Origin: Rhodeus uyekii
Taxonomy: Eukaryota > Chordata > Actinopteri > Cypriniformes > Acheilognathidae
Assembly (NCBI GenBank): GCA_037043235.1
Contig: JAWRVZ010000030.1
Location: forward strand, 2,559,501-2,623,500
Direction of reading: 5' to 3'
Length of the DNA: 64,000 bases
Shown piece by piece: positions 20,330 to 33,059 of this stretch (its first letter is position 1; each line of letters starts with the position of its first letter). The translations under genes and the position numbers were made by a program. The notes beneath the pieces were generated by a model that saw only the letters and a list, made by a program, of their open reading frames with translations, was not told the origin of the DNA and did no database searches.

Positions 20330-21243
20330 TCATTTTGGTGTTATACAAACTTTTTTGTAAGAACATTAAAATTAGAGTCCAAATGTTAAGACAACACTGT
20401 GGTTGAGCACAGTCGGTAAATTATTATGTCTCTGTCTGTGATTCCTTAATCAAAGAAAAGCTCAAAATATCAACACAAATATGACGACACAGCCATGAAA
20501 ATATAGCGAACATAGACGGGAGGAGATGCTGATTTACTATGTAAGAGCAAGAGAAGTAGGGAGATGTAAAGTGCAGACCTATCACTCGAAGCCAAGCATC
20601 TCAAAACCTCAGAAGCCATGGTGGAATTGGCGCCTGTCATAAGCATTCCCAGGTGCCAGGAAAGACAAGGACCAGAGCACACTGACAAAGACAGAATGGT
20701 CAGCCCTTAGTCTGACCTGATTTTCATCAAACTCTGCTGATCCATGTTATAAACAGCTCTGCTGTGGAGATATTCTCCACACTGACACATGCCCACAATA
20801 ACAATAAAGTCTTCTACAATAAAATACAGGTCCCTGTCTATATCTAATTAATGTAGCATTGCTGCAATTACCCAATAACAATGGCATGTGATGACAAGCA
20901 AAAGGACCAGTAGAGCAGTACATTTAAACCACACAGCTATTTTTAATTTTTGCCCACTTTATATACCAATTGAAAACAGCAGCGTGAGCACAAAACAAAA
21001 GCACCTCCCGTCTGTTTATAATGGAGTTGCAAGCTGACAGTTGTTTATGCTCTGCCATAAATGACAGCAGCCTCTGCAGTGCAAATTAATTTATGATTTT
21101 TTTATTGGAAACCAGACTCATTAAATTAAGTATTTGAGCAGATACCAAAGCTAACTTGGGCCTAAAACTTTTCATATCGTTATTCCTAATCGTGAATATC
21201 GCTATTCCTAATAGTAGATACATAAATAACAATCAAGCCCAAA
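20330..21243. other. Intergenic, no feature recognised
   Basis: No exon, RNA gene or repeat boundary that I can support. Confidence 0.45.
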
Positions 21244-21248
21244 ATGGG

Positions 21249-21605
21249 TGTCACAGTCATGTCTAGTTCCGTCACTTCCTGTTGCCTCCTGTGTGATCCA
21301 TTGTGTTCCCGTCCCGCCACTTCCCTTGTTAGTCTCGCCAGGTGTTTTCCATTATCCAGTGTATATAAGCCCTCATGTTCTCCCATATCTTTGTTGATTG
21401 TTGACGTTTTCTGTCGCTGTTTCCCTATGTGTGTGGATATGTCTCCGTGTTCCTAGTTCCCAGTTTCCATGTTATCTTAGCCTTTTGCACAGTGTGCTGT
21501 TTTCTTTTGTATTTAAAGGGTTTTCGTTTTTGTTTATTAATGAGTTTTCTGTTGATCCCAGATTCCTCGCCTTTGTCATTCTCCACATCACACACCCCCG
21601 TAACA
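21249..21605 (+). mobile_element. Solo LTR, family B, perfect 5-bp target duplication
   Basis: Runs TGTCACAGTCATGTCTAGTT to CACCCCCGTAACA, flanked by ATGGG on both sides (21244-21248, 21606-21610). GTGTATATAAGCCC is a plausible U3 TATA box. Related to 15265-15601. Confidence 0.85.
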
Positions 21606-21929
21606 ATGGGTTGAACTAAGGAAATAAATTTGCACTAATTACCAGCTCAACTTATGCAGGTTTCTCTGGTCTGTTTGCAGATTAATGATGTATTCAGAAG
21701 ATTTTTAGCAAGCATTAGAAACTTAGGCATTGCTTTTCGATTTTTTCAACACTAGTGTAATTCTTTAAGGCACAACAAAAGATTATCAAAATATAATGAT
21801 TTAAAATGTACTTTAAAGTAAGACCCACATCATATTTTAGATACTTTTTATGGACAATATAGTACAAGTACAGTCTTCATCTTATGTAAATGTACACCAT
21901 TTATATGACTCTTCACAAAAACACAATTC

Positions 21930-22026
21930 ATTCTGAACCGTACGCTCACCAAGACAAGACAAGAAGATGGCAGAGCTCTGCCAACAACCCAAGAATAAAC
22001 AGACTGAAGCGACAGAACCCTGACAC
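21930..22026 (-). mobile_element. Truncated LTR end, family A
   Basis: The right edge GCGACAGAACCCTGACA is the family A LTR start read on the - strand (compare 4068-4084). Only about 100 bases remain. Confidence 0.45.
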
Positions 22027-22287
22027 TATTGTTGTCTCAGTGGTGTTTAAACATTTAATCTTAACACAACGCAGGCCTTTGTATAATAACGAATCTATTG
22101 TTAACCAAATACGGTTATGGCATATGAATCAGAGAGTGAAAGTCTGTGTTATGCATGATGATTTTCAGTAGTGGTCACAGTTAATCATCTTAATTAAATC
22201 CCCTGTCATTCCTTTATACATCACACATCATTATCAGTTCTTGTGCGATTTTCTTTCTTTAATTTGTTGCCTTTCCTCCAGACAATG

Positions 22288-22768
22288 AATCACACTGTTA
22301 AAAATAAAGGCTCTTCATTGGCATCTGTATTTCAGTAAAGAATCTTTAAAGGGATCTATTATGCTTTTTACATGTTCATCTTTCTTCAGTGTTGCTGCTT
22401 GAGCACGAAAAAGGTCTGCAAAGTTACAAAACACAAAGTCACTCCAAAGGGAGCTATTCTCTATATCAGTGTCACTGTTTCTGAACTCCCTCAGACGCCT
22501 CCATTATAGTCCTGAGTTTTCTTCTGGAAATGAACATGTGCCCTGATTGACTTGCATTATCTCGCGGTTATGCTAAGGATCCCAAACACTCGAAGCGGTT
22601 GACCAATCACAGCACACTGGTCCAGCCAACCAATCATGTATTTTCTGTATATTATAAAATAGTCTTCATACTAAAAAAGAAATTATTCAATGTTTACTGA
22701 AAGGTTCTTTAGGGAACCCACTATAGCCCTTCTATGGATCACTGTGAAAAACTCTTGTAGAACAGTGT
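22288..22768. mobile_element. MITE with CACTGTTAAAAATAAAGG end, split by a nested repeat
   Basis: Left CACTGTTAAAAATAAAGGCT; right half GAAAGGTTCTTTAGGGAACC and CTTCTATGGATCACTG ending AACAGTG. Between about 22345 and 22690 sits unrelated DNA opening AAGGGATCTATTATGC, itself like a known fish repeat end. This implies nested insertion. Confidence 0.6.
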
Positions 22769-22769
22769 T

Positions 22770-23843
22770 TTTGTGCAATGAAACTGGCAATGCAGGCATA
22801 ATAGCACGTAACTCCAAATTTCGCACAGTGTGGGCAACTATCACAGCCTCCTCAGAATGCCTCGAGTTGTCTTTGTCAATGTTGTTTTATAGGAGAACAG
22901 CTGTGTTTGATTTGACAGAGCTAGAATGTGTGTCCAGCCTTGTCCTGATTGTCTGACCAGATCATTCACAATAGCAGTATTTGCCTGACATGAATCTCTC
23001 ATAATGAATGATGGAACATCCCAGTACAATGCCAAATCGGAGTAACTTTCATTCAAGTGTATTGTACAGTTCAAACACTGATCTTTCAAAGTAGAAAATC
23101 TGAAGACGAATAACCTCCCTGCAACCTCTAGCTCACATTTTCACTCTGAACCGCATACTCACACAAGGAGCCTGGCTCTCGAGGCTGAGATATGATTGAA
23201 AATAAGGAGCAAACGGGCAGGTCTTGGCAAAGTCCTTACTTTGGCTTGAATTGAGGCCTCTAGCACACCTGATTACATACAGAGCGACCCCAGAGGGAGA
23301 AATGTGCACAAGCAATGAGGCCACAGGCAGGAGAGTAGTTTTCCACTCATCTGATATAACTGTACCTTCTCGATCCTGAAAGACCACTTACACATTTCTA
23401 GCATTAAGCAGTAACATAATGCAGAGTAATCCAGTGATATACAGAATCTTTTCTCTCTCAAATGGCATTTGCACAGCACATAAATCCTGTCATTTCTTTC
23501 TTGTGTCCAATTTGTATTGCTTCCTCTGGCCAGCAGCTCCTCTGCCTGATGAATCCCTGTTTCCGAGCTCAAACTGTAAATTCTAAGGCAGTTTGGGTGG
23601 ATTAAATTTTATATGTATTCTAGTACAGAATTACCTGTTAAAATAATCTAACCTAACCCAATACAGTTGATTTCTATGTAACTGCACTGAGATGATTAGT
23701 TTCCATTATTTTTACATTATCTGGAACTGGAAAGAGTCTTATTTAACATTAATATTAACATTAACTGAGCTTAATACATGCTCTAAAATGTTTGCTCATT
23801 GTTATGCAAGTCATAACAGACAGTATGGCTGGCATCTGTGACA
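22770..23843. other. Intergenic, no feature recognised
   Basis: No supported coding or repeat structure. Confidence 0.4.
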
Positions 23844-24160
23844 ATACACCAATGAGCCAAAACACCATGACCACCTGCCTAATATGTTATTGGTCCTCCG
23901 TGTGGCACCGATCCGTCAAGGCATGGACTCTACAAGACCTCTGAAGTTGTCCTGTGGTATCTGACACCAAGACATCAGCAGCACATTTTTCAAGTCTTGT
24001 AGAGGTGGAGCCGCCGTGGACCAAACTTGTTGGTCCAGCACATCCCACAGATGCTCAATTGGATTGAGATCTGGGGGATTTGGAGGCCAGAACAACACCT
24101 TGAACTCTTTATCATGTTCCTCAAACCCTTCCAGAACAATGTTGTGCTGCTTGATACTGC
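23844..24160 (-). mobile_element. Tc1/mariner remnant, transposase C-terminus
   Basis: The - strand encodes PPNPPDLNPIEHLWDVLDQQ and WCQIPQDNFRGLVESMP, the last catalytic block of a Tc1 transposase. The outer edge ACCACCTGCCTAATATGTTA matches the family's terminal region. The 5' two thirds are missing; a Tigger-like element begins 25 bases further on. Confidence 0.8.
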
Positions 24161-24184
24161 AAACTGGTATTTCTTACTATATTA

Positions 24185-25138
24185 CAGTGGAGTTCGGTTA
24201 TGTCGACGGCCTCGGGGGTTGCAAAAAAGTGTTGGGATAACCGAGGATCGAGATAACCAAAAGCCAATATGGCAATTTGTTTGATGAAGCGATCGGCATG
24301 CTATAAAAATGTACATACACTGTATATGTTTGCTAACAACAAAAGGCATATGTGCACTAACTAACAACAGAGATTGTGACGGCTACTTTATGTTTATGTA
24401 GGGAATATACCTTTAAGATGGTGTATGTAGTTCTGTGCGCGCTTTTCTAGTGTGAGCGCGCGAGGAGAGTGGAGGAGAGTGTTTTTGAGTGAGGAGAGAA
24501 ATGGCAGCTCTACCGCTGACTGTTATACAGCATAATCTACTGTTTCTATTTTCCTTCTTTTATTTGTGATGTTTGTCAGAGTGTTTTCTTTCTCCTGGTT
24601 TGTACTTACACTCTTTGCATGTTTGAGAAGAGTGTGCTGGTACAAAACCCATCTATAAAGCTTGTGTGACCAGTTTAATCGCCTCAAGTTTTCTTTCATT
24701 TCCATTTAACATCTGGGCAGTCGTCAACCACTCTGACAGCCGTTACAAGATTTACCAGTATACGATAAAAACCACTTTCGATTCTCAATACAAACCTTTA
24801 ATTATTGTGCAGACACAATTTCGCTCACAGCGTAAACACAGTCACAACACACATAAACACATTCGCTAATAAAAGTCATTTCGCTCTGACACAGTTCTGA
24901 ATAGTATTGCACACACGGTTACTATGGTTTCTTTACAAAGTCTGAAATGCTTTGTTGCTTTTTACCTTTAATGGTCTGGCCTCTTTTGTGCTCGAGATAT
25001 CAGGGTTCGGCGACATAAAAGAATCAACATAACCAATAAGAAAATGCTAAGACAAATAGGGAGTTTGGAGGTTTCACTTCAAAAACGTCGACATAGGGTT
25101 GGCGAGTTAACCGAGGTCGAGATAAATTGGTTCCACTG
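24185..25138. mobile_element. Tigger/pogo-like non-autonomous DNA transposon, copy 1
   Basis: Ends CAGTGGAGTTCGGTTATGTC and (inverted) CAGTGGAACCAATTTATCTC lie between TA dinucleotides. Repeated GAGATAACC / CGACATAA blocks sit near both ends. No transposase. Paired with 36876-37984. Confidence 0.8.
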
Positions 25139-25139
25139 T

Positions 25140-26680
25140 ATTTGAATCCATTGTCTTAATTATAAACATGCTGGCTTGTAGCTTTGAGAAGAACACACAA
25201 TTCTTGAAACTCACAAAATTGATCATGATTAACTTATTTATTCCATAAACACTCCTGGTTACTGTTAATAATGTTTTAAAGCATGCAACTTCAGCAGAAA
25301 CACAGGAGAAAATACCTTACCTCATTATGGATTGATTTCAAATATTGTTGGAGAATTGTAGGTCTTCAAGTCATAAAAGTTGAGAACCACTGGTTAAGAG
25401 GAAGAAAAGCTTTAGTGTAGCCTTGTGGTTACTTTCTCAACAGTACAGTTAATGGAAAGGAACCAATATTTTACCCTTATGTTTTGTAGCCTACCTCAAT
25501 TTTGTGCATGCATGTACTGGAGTGTGTTGGTACTCATTCAAGGTTCAGAAAAATATTTGCTGTTGTTGAGCAAGAAGAAAAATCTCACAGCACATTCTGA
25601 GACTAAACAAGAGTGACATCACCCGTCATCTAGCACAGCAGCTCTGTGTGTAGCTGTCAATCTGAGTACAGAAGCTGTCGACCGATGATCCCAGTTCTGG
25701 AAATTATCATTAACAAATACTACAACTCACAGCACACACATTTTGTGAGCAAATGTGAGCCAGTAGCTAAAGTGACTTTTCTTTACCTATAGGAGTTGTG
25801 TTGTTCATTGAGTTTTGATTAAGGGATTGCAAATGTTTTGCAGCATTTGTTGGAATTTCCTAAGAATGACTTTGAATACAACAAAGGATCACATCTTGTC
25901 TCTTCACAAGTGTCCTTCCCTCTCAGAGGAACGTGTTTACAGCGGAACCTTGCCAGATGAGTCTGTGCACACTGATGTGAAACCCAAAGTCCTTGAGTGT
26001 TTTGTGAAAAGGTACTGGCTCTTTTACCAATGGAGCGAAATGTACAATATGTGACAAGTATCTTGCATGTACCTGTGAAAAGTAACTTGTTTGCTTTTGT
26101 CAAACCAAGCAACATTCAAAATTAAATAGAAAATATGAGAAATTACAAACAAACTGAAGCTCAGCATACAGCATGAAAAAGTAAAAGACAACAGTAAGAG
26201 TTTCAGGATGCTATAAGATGGTCTGTACAAGAGCCAGGAAAGAGGCTTATACTGTAGGATTCTTCCTCCTCTCTTTAGACGACCAGAGGAGATAACCATG
26301 ACTTACTGTTGTGGGAAAAACAAGGCAGCCTCGGAAAACGTGTGTAAATCAAAACAATTCTGCTAAAACTAAATGGACAGGGTGATACAGAGGGGAAAAC
26401 TAAGATACTTTTTCATTTACTGTAGGCAGGGTGAAAGGGGGAGACGTTTCTAAGGCCCCCTGGCCCCACAATTTCAACCGAGGGGGACCACAGAAACAAC
26501 TTGCACTGAGGCCCCGGATACCCCAGCTATGGCCCTGACTGTTGGACAGAGCTTTCTTACCTCTTTCCAACCAAAATCTTCATGAACACATAATATATGC
26601 CCTTGCTTTATATCTAACGCAGACAGATTATTTTTATATAATTTTTTAGAGTTATTTTTAATGTACATTGTTATTGTTAC
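25140..26680. other. Intergenic, no feature recognised
   Basis: Short open frames at 25.8-26.1 kb on both strands show no domain. The sequence is AT-rich and unique-looking. Confidence 0.4.
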
Positions 26681-26681
26681 C

Positions 26682-27018
26682 TGTCAGTCGTGTCCTTCGT
26701 GTACTTCCTCTCAGTCATGTCCTTCATGTACTTCCTGTCAGCTGTGCACTTCCTGTCAGTTGTGTCATTCGTGCACTTCCTGTCAGTCGTGCACTTCCTG
26801 TTGCTGTTCCCTTCCGTGTTTTCCTTTGCGTTCCTCACCTTTGCGTCATCAGTCACCCCGTGTATCTTGTCAGCTGCGTCCAATCCCCTCATTATCTCCT
26901 CTTGTATTTAAGCCCGCGTGTGTTCCATTTGTCTTTGTCAGTAGTTGACGTTGTCTCCATTTTGTTTTTGAATTTAAAGTCTTTTGTTTTGGTTTGAATA
27001 AAGAGAGTTCCTGTATTT
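26682..27018 (+). mobile_element. LTR-like remnant with internal short tandem repeats
   Basis: Opens TGTCAGTCGTGTCCTTCG, with several copies of a CTTCCTGTCAGTCGTG-like unit up to about 26800. It continues to TATTTAAGCCCGCG (TATA-like) and AATAAAGAG near the right end, the order expected for U3-R-U5. No duplication found at its edges. Confidence 0.5.
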
Positions 27019-27357
27019 ATAATGTATTATGTATATATATATATAATATAATAATGTATTTACATATGAGGGATTTATCACCATATTTTCAAAATAAACA
27101 AATAAATAAATATTGAGCTTATACAAAGTCATTTCAAATTCTGGATCTATTAATCTATTACCATGTCAAAATCTATCTATTATTTTCTTAACCAAAACAC
27201 CATAAGTTCAAACCTGCAACATTTTGGGGACCAGCCTGGGTTCATTTTCATCAAAATTAATTTTGGCATATAAGCGGTGCTGCAATGCTAGAATAGAATG
27301 GGATAGAATAGAAGCTTTTTTTGGTCAAAACACAACAACGTGATATGACACCCAATA

Positions 27358-27488
27358 CAGTAATACCTTGAGATATGAGCATCCTGACATACGAGTATTC
27401 CAAGATACGAACAAGCCTAACCCTAACCCTTTACTTTGAGATATGAGTAAATATTTGTGTTTTTTAGAGGGCCCTCAAGGAATTACTG
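27358..27488. mobile_element. Tiny Tigger-like MITE
   Basis: Ends CAGTAATACCTTGAG and CTCAAGGAATTACTG are inverted and flanked by TA on both sides. 131 bases, no coding content. Contains CCTAACCCTAACCCT, a short telomere-like run. Confidence 0.8.
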
Positions 27489-27489
27489 T

Positions 27490-28864
27490 ATTTACATTTA
27501 GGGTAACAAACACCAAAGAAACCTCAGAGAAAACTGACATCTATTGGAATGGATGCTGTATCTGAACGACTTCTGCAGAATCTTTTCTCTAAAGTTCACA
27601 TTTTTGCAGCTGAAAATGCCAGTTCCAAGAACACAGATTTTGGCTGGAACTGGAGTGGCTGATCCCTCCTCTGTCAGCCTACGTCAGCGGCCGCCCTCAA
27701 TGACTCACTGCCTATGCCAGACTGGTGTTTTTCCTCCTGGGAAATAAAAATATGAATCAACAAAGTAGGGGCACTTCAACTCTTTAAAGAACCAGACCCC
27801 GCGATGACCAACATGTGCGTACAGACGTCACAACAAACCAACTATATGGTTAATTTATAGTTCAGTGGAATAACAAACAGCTCAAGTTTTACCTCTTGGA
27901 GTCATCTGTTTCTTGTAGCCTTCTAACTATATACTGTTGGATAAATAAAGCTATTCACATCCTACATGGTTTGAATAAGAAAATTACAGCTTGAGAGAAT
28001 ATGAAACCATTTGACTGAATGTGATTAAAGACATTCGGAGACAACTTCTTGTTATAGTCTTTGTAAAAGCGGTGATGTTTTAGTCTCAGAATCTGGAAAA
28101 CAGAGTGGAAACAAGTGGGTATCATGTCCTGGGCTTGTTTTTGTGTCGTAATACCAGCGCAGAAAGCAGAGAGAGACTGAGCCTGAGTAAACTTGCAGTC
28201 TTGTCCTTTTGGGTCTGGGAGAGAAACCTTTCCCAGAACTTTTCCGACACCGTATTACGCATGTGCTAAAGTTGTACAACTCAACCGTACACTGTTAGCT
28301 TATCGAAAATATAACAGAGACTCATTACCTAAACCAACTGGTATTTGTTGGCAAGATCGGCCACCCTACAAAGACTGCGCACAGTTTGTGATATGAGAAA
28401 ATTTTCCCTATGATTCCGGTTGAATGATGATCACAATCCTTCTTGGAATTCAAAATACAGTCCCTGTGATGATATGAGGGTATTTCCAACGAGTCACAGA
28501 TTGACGTGTACAAGTGTTGTTGTAATCTCCTTTATTAAGGGTGAGAAATATTATATTGTAGACATATTGTGGTATCTGTGTCTGGGTCATGAATTAGTCA
28601 AGTGTCTTCACATTTTTTTGATGTACTGTGCAGTGTTGTGATAATGAGATGTTTAATCATGGGAAGCCTATCAAATTAATATTATAGTTGTTAGTAGTTG
28701 TGAGCTACTGCTTGTGTTTTGCGAAACCTTACCTGATATGATTTGGGGTAAGGTAAACACTTTAAATTCTGCAAAGACTTCAAATAAATAATCATTTTCA
28801 AAAAATGGTGGCAAACGTGCCTTTATGAAAACTACAGGTTAAGCATCAGTGCAAGTGTGCAATC
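27490..28864. other. Intergenic, no feature recognised
   Basis: No exon or RNA gene that I can support; short open frames look random. Confidence 0.4.
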
Positions 28865-29406
28865 CATCAAAAAACCAATCAACCAGCCAATCAATAAATT
28901 AATCAATCAATCAACTAACAAACCAGCCAATCAATCAAGCAAGTAACCAGCCAGCCAATCAACCAGCCAATCAATAAATCAATCAATCAACTAACCAACC
29001 AGCCAATCAATCAATCAATCAAGCAACCAGCCAGCCAATCAACCAATCAATCAACCAACCAACCAACCAATCAACCAGTCAATCAACCAACCAGCCAATC
29101 AACCAATCAACCAACCAGTCAATCAATCAATCAGCCAAAAAATAATAATCAACCAACCAATCAACCAGCCAATCAATAAATCAAATCAATCAATAAATCA
29201 ACCAGCCAATCAACCAGCCAATCAAACAATCAATCAACCAATCAATCAAGAAACCAGCCAATCAATCAACCAATCAACCAACCAGCCAATCAATCAATCA
29301 ACCAGCCAATCAACCAATCAACCAATCAACCAATCAATCAACCAACCAGCCAATCAATCAATCAATCAACCAGACAATCAACCAATCAATCAACCAATCA
29401 GCCAAT
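28865..29406. repeat. CAAT/CAAC tetranucleotide array
   Basis: About 540 bases of AATCAACCAGCCAATCAAT-type sequence, mixing CAAT, CAAC and CAGC units with few interruptions. Strongly purine-skewed on this strand. Confidence 0.95.
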
Positions 29407-29541
29407 GTGTCAGTGATGTTTAAATGTTTAATGATTGTGCAAATATTTTAATGAAGATAATTATTTGATGTATAATGCATTGGATTTTAAAAATCAATTT
29501 AGTGGTGTGTCTTTCGAGGTGCTAATAATTTCATTTTAGAC

Positions 29542-29986
29542 CAGGGGTGGGCAAACTACGGCCCGCGGGCCATATCCGGCCCGTTGGGCTTTTAAATCCG
29601 GCCCGCCAAACTTGCAGAACCTGTTTTAAAGCTCCTTCATTTTACATTTCCCTGTAATGTCACTCTGTCGCGGCTGCAAGTGGCAGTGGCGCTGAAGCTG
29701 TGGTGGAGAGTAGGCGTGTGTCGCAAACCCCTCTACACCCCCCTTTACATGACTTTTATCTTTGCATGCGAGTAAATTACATCCGCGAGCGGAAAACAGA
29801 GCTACACGTAAATACGGGTACCCGCGAGCTCATTTTAATCACTTGCGCGCGCGTGAACATTCGCCCGCTCTCGACTGCTGTTTTTGCTTGCGCAAGCACT
29901 TTTACTTTTATGTCGTTCACCCCGGCCCCTCTGTCAATTTTAAGAAACCAATGTGGCCCACGAGACAAATAGTTTGCCCACCCCTG
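29542..29986. mobile_element. hAT MITE with perfect 8-bp target duplication
   Basis: Inverted ends CAGGGGTGGGCAAACTA and TAGTTTGCCCACCCCTG are flanked by TTTTAGAC on both sides (29534-29541, 29987-29994). The 8-bp duplication and CAGGGGTG end are diagnostic of hAT. The GC-rich core lacks transposase. Confidence 0.95.
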
Positions 29987-29994
29987 TTTTAGAC

Positions 29995-30888
29995 AGTGTA
30001 ACTTATATGAGATATCAGACAATTTGCTGAAACCGACGCTGTCTTTTAAACAAAAACAAAACACAAAGCACAAAGTTAAATCGAGTCCTGTTGGTACTGA
30101 GAAGCATCTCCATCAAACAGCTCAGCGTTAACTCATCTCAAAGTCTTTCTGCAGAGTCATTCTGGGTAATGCAATATCCACTAAATGAAATGTATAAGGA
30201 TGTTATGTTCTCTGGAAGGACATTAGATGGTTTTCTCTGTTTGAACTTTAATGGATGAACTTTATTTTGTTTACTGAAACCAACAAGTCCTCCAGTGGGC
30301 CTGATGAACTGGAAGGAAGAGCCTTTCAGAGCCCATCCTGCAGACGCCAACATAATCTCATGAGCATATGGAGGCAATAAAAGGCTTGACGTCCATCAAA
30401 CAGCACCCCACAATAAGCCAACACACCATCAAAGCTCCAAAACAATGCTGAGATTCAGCTTGTTGTTTTAAAAATCTCAGCAGTAGTCTGTGGGACTCTA
30501 CTGTGCATTAGCAACGTGGTAAAATGCTATACCAGAATAGAAATCTTAAACTGTAACATGTTTTGTCTTCCCACCATGAATGTGTTTCATTTGGGGGGGA
30601 AATGAACACATTAAACTGTGAACCAAAAAACAGCATTGTGGTTATATTGCTCTTTGAACCATGATTTGACACATACTCCATATCCACCAGTCTTTGCATA
30701 ATAAACAGTTAATTCAGCTTTAAATGAATCTTTTATTTACATATTAGTAATTTAATATCACAATATCTCTATATTCCTATTAGATACATTCTTAATTAAC
30801 ATGCTATTCTAAAGATTCCAATTTTTTGGAGGTCACCCATAATAGGTTTACATGCATCCAAGGTCAAAAAGTAATGTTTTTTTCATTA
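29995..30888. other. Intergenic, no feature recognised
   Basis: Unique-looking AT-rich sequence between the hAT MITE and the Tc1 element. Confidence 0.4.
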
Positions 30889-30890
30889 TA

Positions 30891-32091
30891 CACTCACCTA
30901 AAAGATTATTAGGAACACCTGTTCAATTTCTCATTAATGCAATTATCTAATCAACCAATCACATGGCAGTTGCTTCAATGCATTTAGGGGTTGGTCCTGG
31001 TCAAGACAATCTCCTGAACTCCAAACTGAATGTCAGAATGGGAAAGAAAGGTGTTTTAAGCGATTTTGAGTGTGGCATGGTTGTTGGTGCCAGACGGGCC
31101 GGTCTGAATATTTCACAATCTGCTCAGTTACTGGGATTTTCACGCACCATTTCTAGGGTTTACAAAGAATGGTGTGAAAAGGGAAAAAAATCCAGTATGG
31201 GGCAGTCCTGTGGGAGAAAATGCCTTGTTGATGCTAGAGGTCAGAGGAGAACGGTGCGACTGATTCAAGCTGATAAAAGAGCAACTTTGACTGAAATAAC
31301 CACTCGTTACAACCAAGGTATGCAGCAAAGCATTTGTGAAGCCACAACACGCACAACCTTGAGGCGGATGGTCTACAACAGCGGAAGACCCCAACGGGTA
31401 CCACTCATCTCCACTACAAATAGGAAAAAGATGCTACAATTTGCACGAGCTCACCAAAATTGGACAGCTGAAGAATGGAAAAATGTTGCCTGGTCTGATG
31501 AGTCGAGTCTGACTGGTAGAATCAGAATTTGGCGTAAACAGAATGATAACATGGATCCATCATGCCTTGTTACCACTGTGCAGGCTGGAGGTGGTGATGT
31601 AATGGTGTGGGGGTTGTTTTCTTGGCACACTTTAGGCCCCTTAGTGCCAATTGGGCACCGTTTAAATGCCACTGCCTACCTGAGCATTGTTTCTGACATG
31701 TACATCCCTTCATGGCCACCATATACCCATCCTCTACTTCCAGCAGGGTAATGCACCATGTCTCAAAGCTCGAATCATTTCAAACTGGTTTCTTGAACAT
31801 GACAATGAGTTCACTGCACTAAAATGGCCCCACAGTCACCAGATCTCAACCCAATAGAGCATCTTTGGGATGTGGTGGGACGGGAGCTTCGTGCCCTGGA
31901 TGTGCATCCCACAAATCTTCATCAACTGCAAGATGCTCCTATCAATATGGGCGAACATTTCTAAAGAATGCTTTCAGCACCTTGTTGAATCAATGCCACG
32001 CAGAATTAAGGCAGTTCTGAAGGAGGGAAGGGGGTCAAACACAGTATTAGTATGGTGTTCCCAATAATCCTTTTATCTTTTCTCCTGTGAG
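30891..32091 (+). mobile_element. Tc1-like transposon, near full length, inactive
   Basis: Left end CACTCACCTAAAAGATTATT after TA. The right end is recognisable (AATAATCCTTTTA) but degraded, so the inverted repeats no longer match. Encloses a Tc1-type transposase frame with frameshifts. Confidence 0.9.
31038..32060 (+). pseudogene. Tc1-like transposase, broken
   Basis: The open frame begins MGKKGVLSDFECGMVVGARR with a helix-turn-helix (SQSAQLLGFS) and the first catalytic block VAWSDES; VMVWGLFSW follows. It stops at 31751. The DNAPCH block lies in another frame with Asp lost (NAPC), and the PDLNPIEHLWDVV block in a further frame has internal stops. Typical Tc1 transposases are about 340 residues; only about 238 are open from this start. 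No activity expected. Confidence 0.88.
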
Positions 32092-33059
32092 TCTGAAGTT
32101 AAATGTAATAGTTCAAAAACCCTCAATGACCACCAGGTCTAGGAAGTTTTTCTGCATCTTCTTCTGAGGACAAATCAGTGCAATTCTGTAAAAATGCATT
32201 AAGAAGAGCTGAATATACCATACATTTCCCTGTGGAAATCTGCTAGGGAGAGACAAAGTACTGTATATAGCTGATTTTTTTCTTCCTCTTTATATAGACT
32301 TTGAGGAATGTATTAGATTATCCCACGGTCATGGAAATATAAAATATTTATTTTTAATGGAACATGGAATATTTTCCAAAGTGTGCTCAGCTCTAAAATA
32401 GTTTGTCACCCCATTGTACTCTTATATTCCTGTGTGTATATGTATTTAATTAGATTAGATTAGATTAGATTCAACTTTATTGTCATTACACAAGTACAGG
32501 TACAAGGCAACGAAATGCAGTTTAGGTCTAACCAGAAGTGCAATAGCAGCAAGTGCAGGATATATACAATGGTTGCATAAGTGCAGGATATGGAGATGTA
32601 CAGGATTTACAGGTAATATGTACAATGAATATAAATATACAGATGGTTATTACTATAACAGGAGAGTGTGTGCTATAAATATAATTACAGGTGTCTATAA
32701 ACAGCATTTACAGGTGAATATGTGCTATAAATGTAAATGTATATACAGATGTCTCTAACTATAAACATAATTTTACAGGTAGATGTATACAATTGTTAGC
32801 TTAAGGTAAGCAGTAGATTTAAGGTAGTGCAATGAGCATGGACAGTGCAAATAAGTGAGATGCGAAATGTAAACAGTTGGTACTGTATGAACAGTTGGTA
32901 GTGCAAATGAGCATGTTCCAGCTAAAGTACAGTAGTGCAAGGTGCAAGTGTAAAAGGTTGTTACTGTAAGCAGTAAACAGTTGTTGTAAACAGTTGTTAC
33001 TGTAATGAACAGTCGGCAGTGCAAATGGCACAAATAAGTAACAGAGTGAGCGAAGAGTC

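Noticed and set aside
27412..27432. Interstitial telomere repeat
   Set aside because: Only about two CCCTAA units inside a small MITE; too short to mean a chromosome fusion point.
28865..29406. CRISPR-like array
   Set aside because: Eukaryotic tetranucleotide repeat without distinct spacers.
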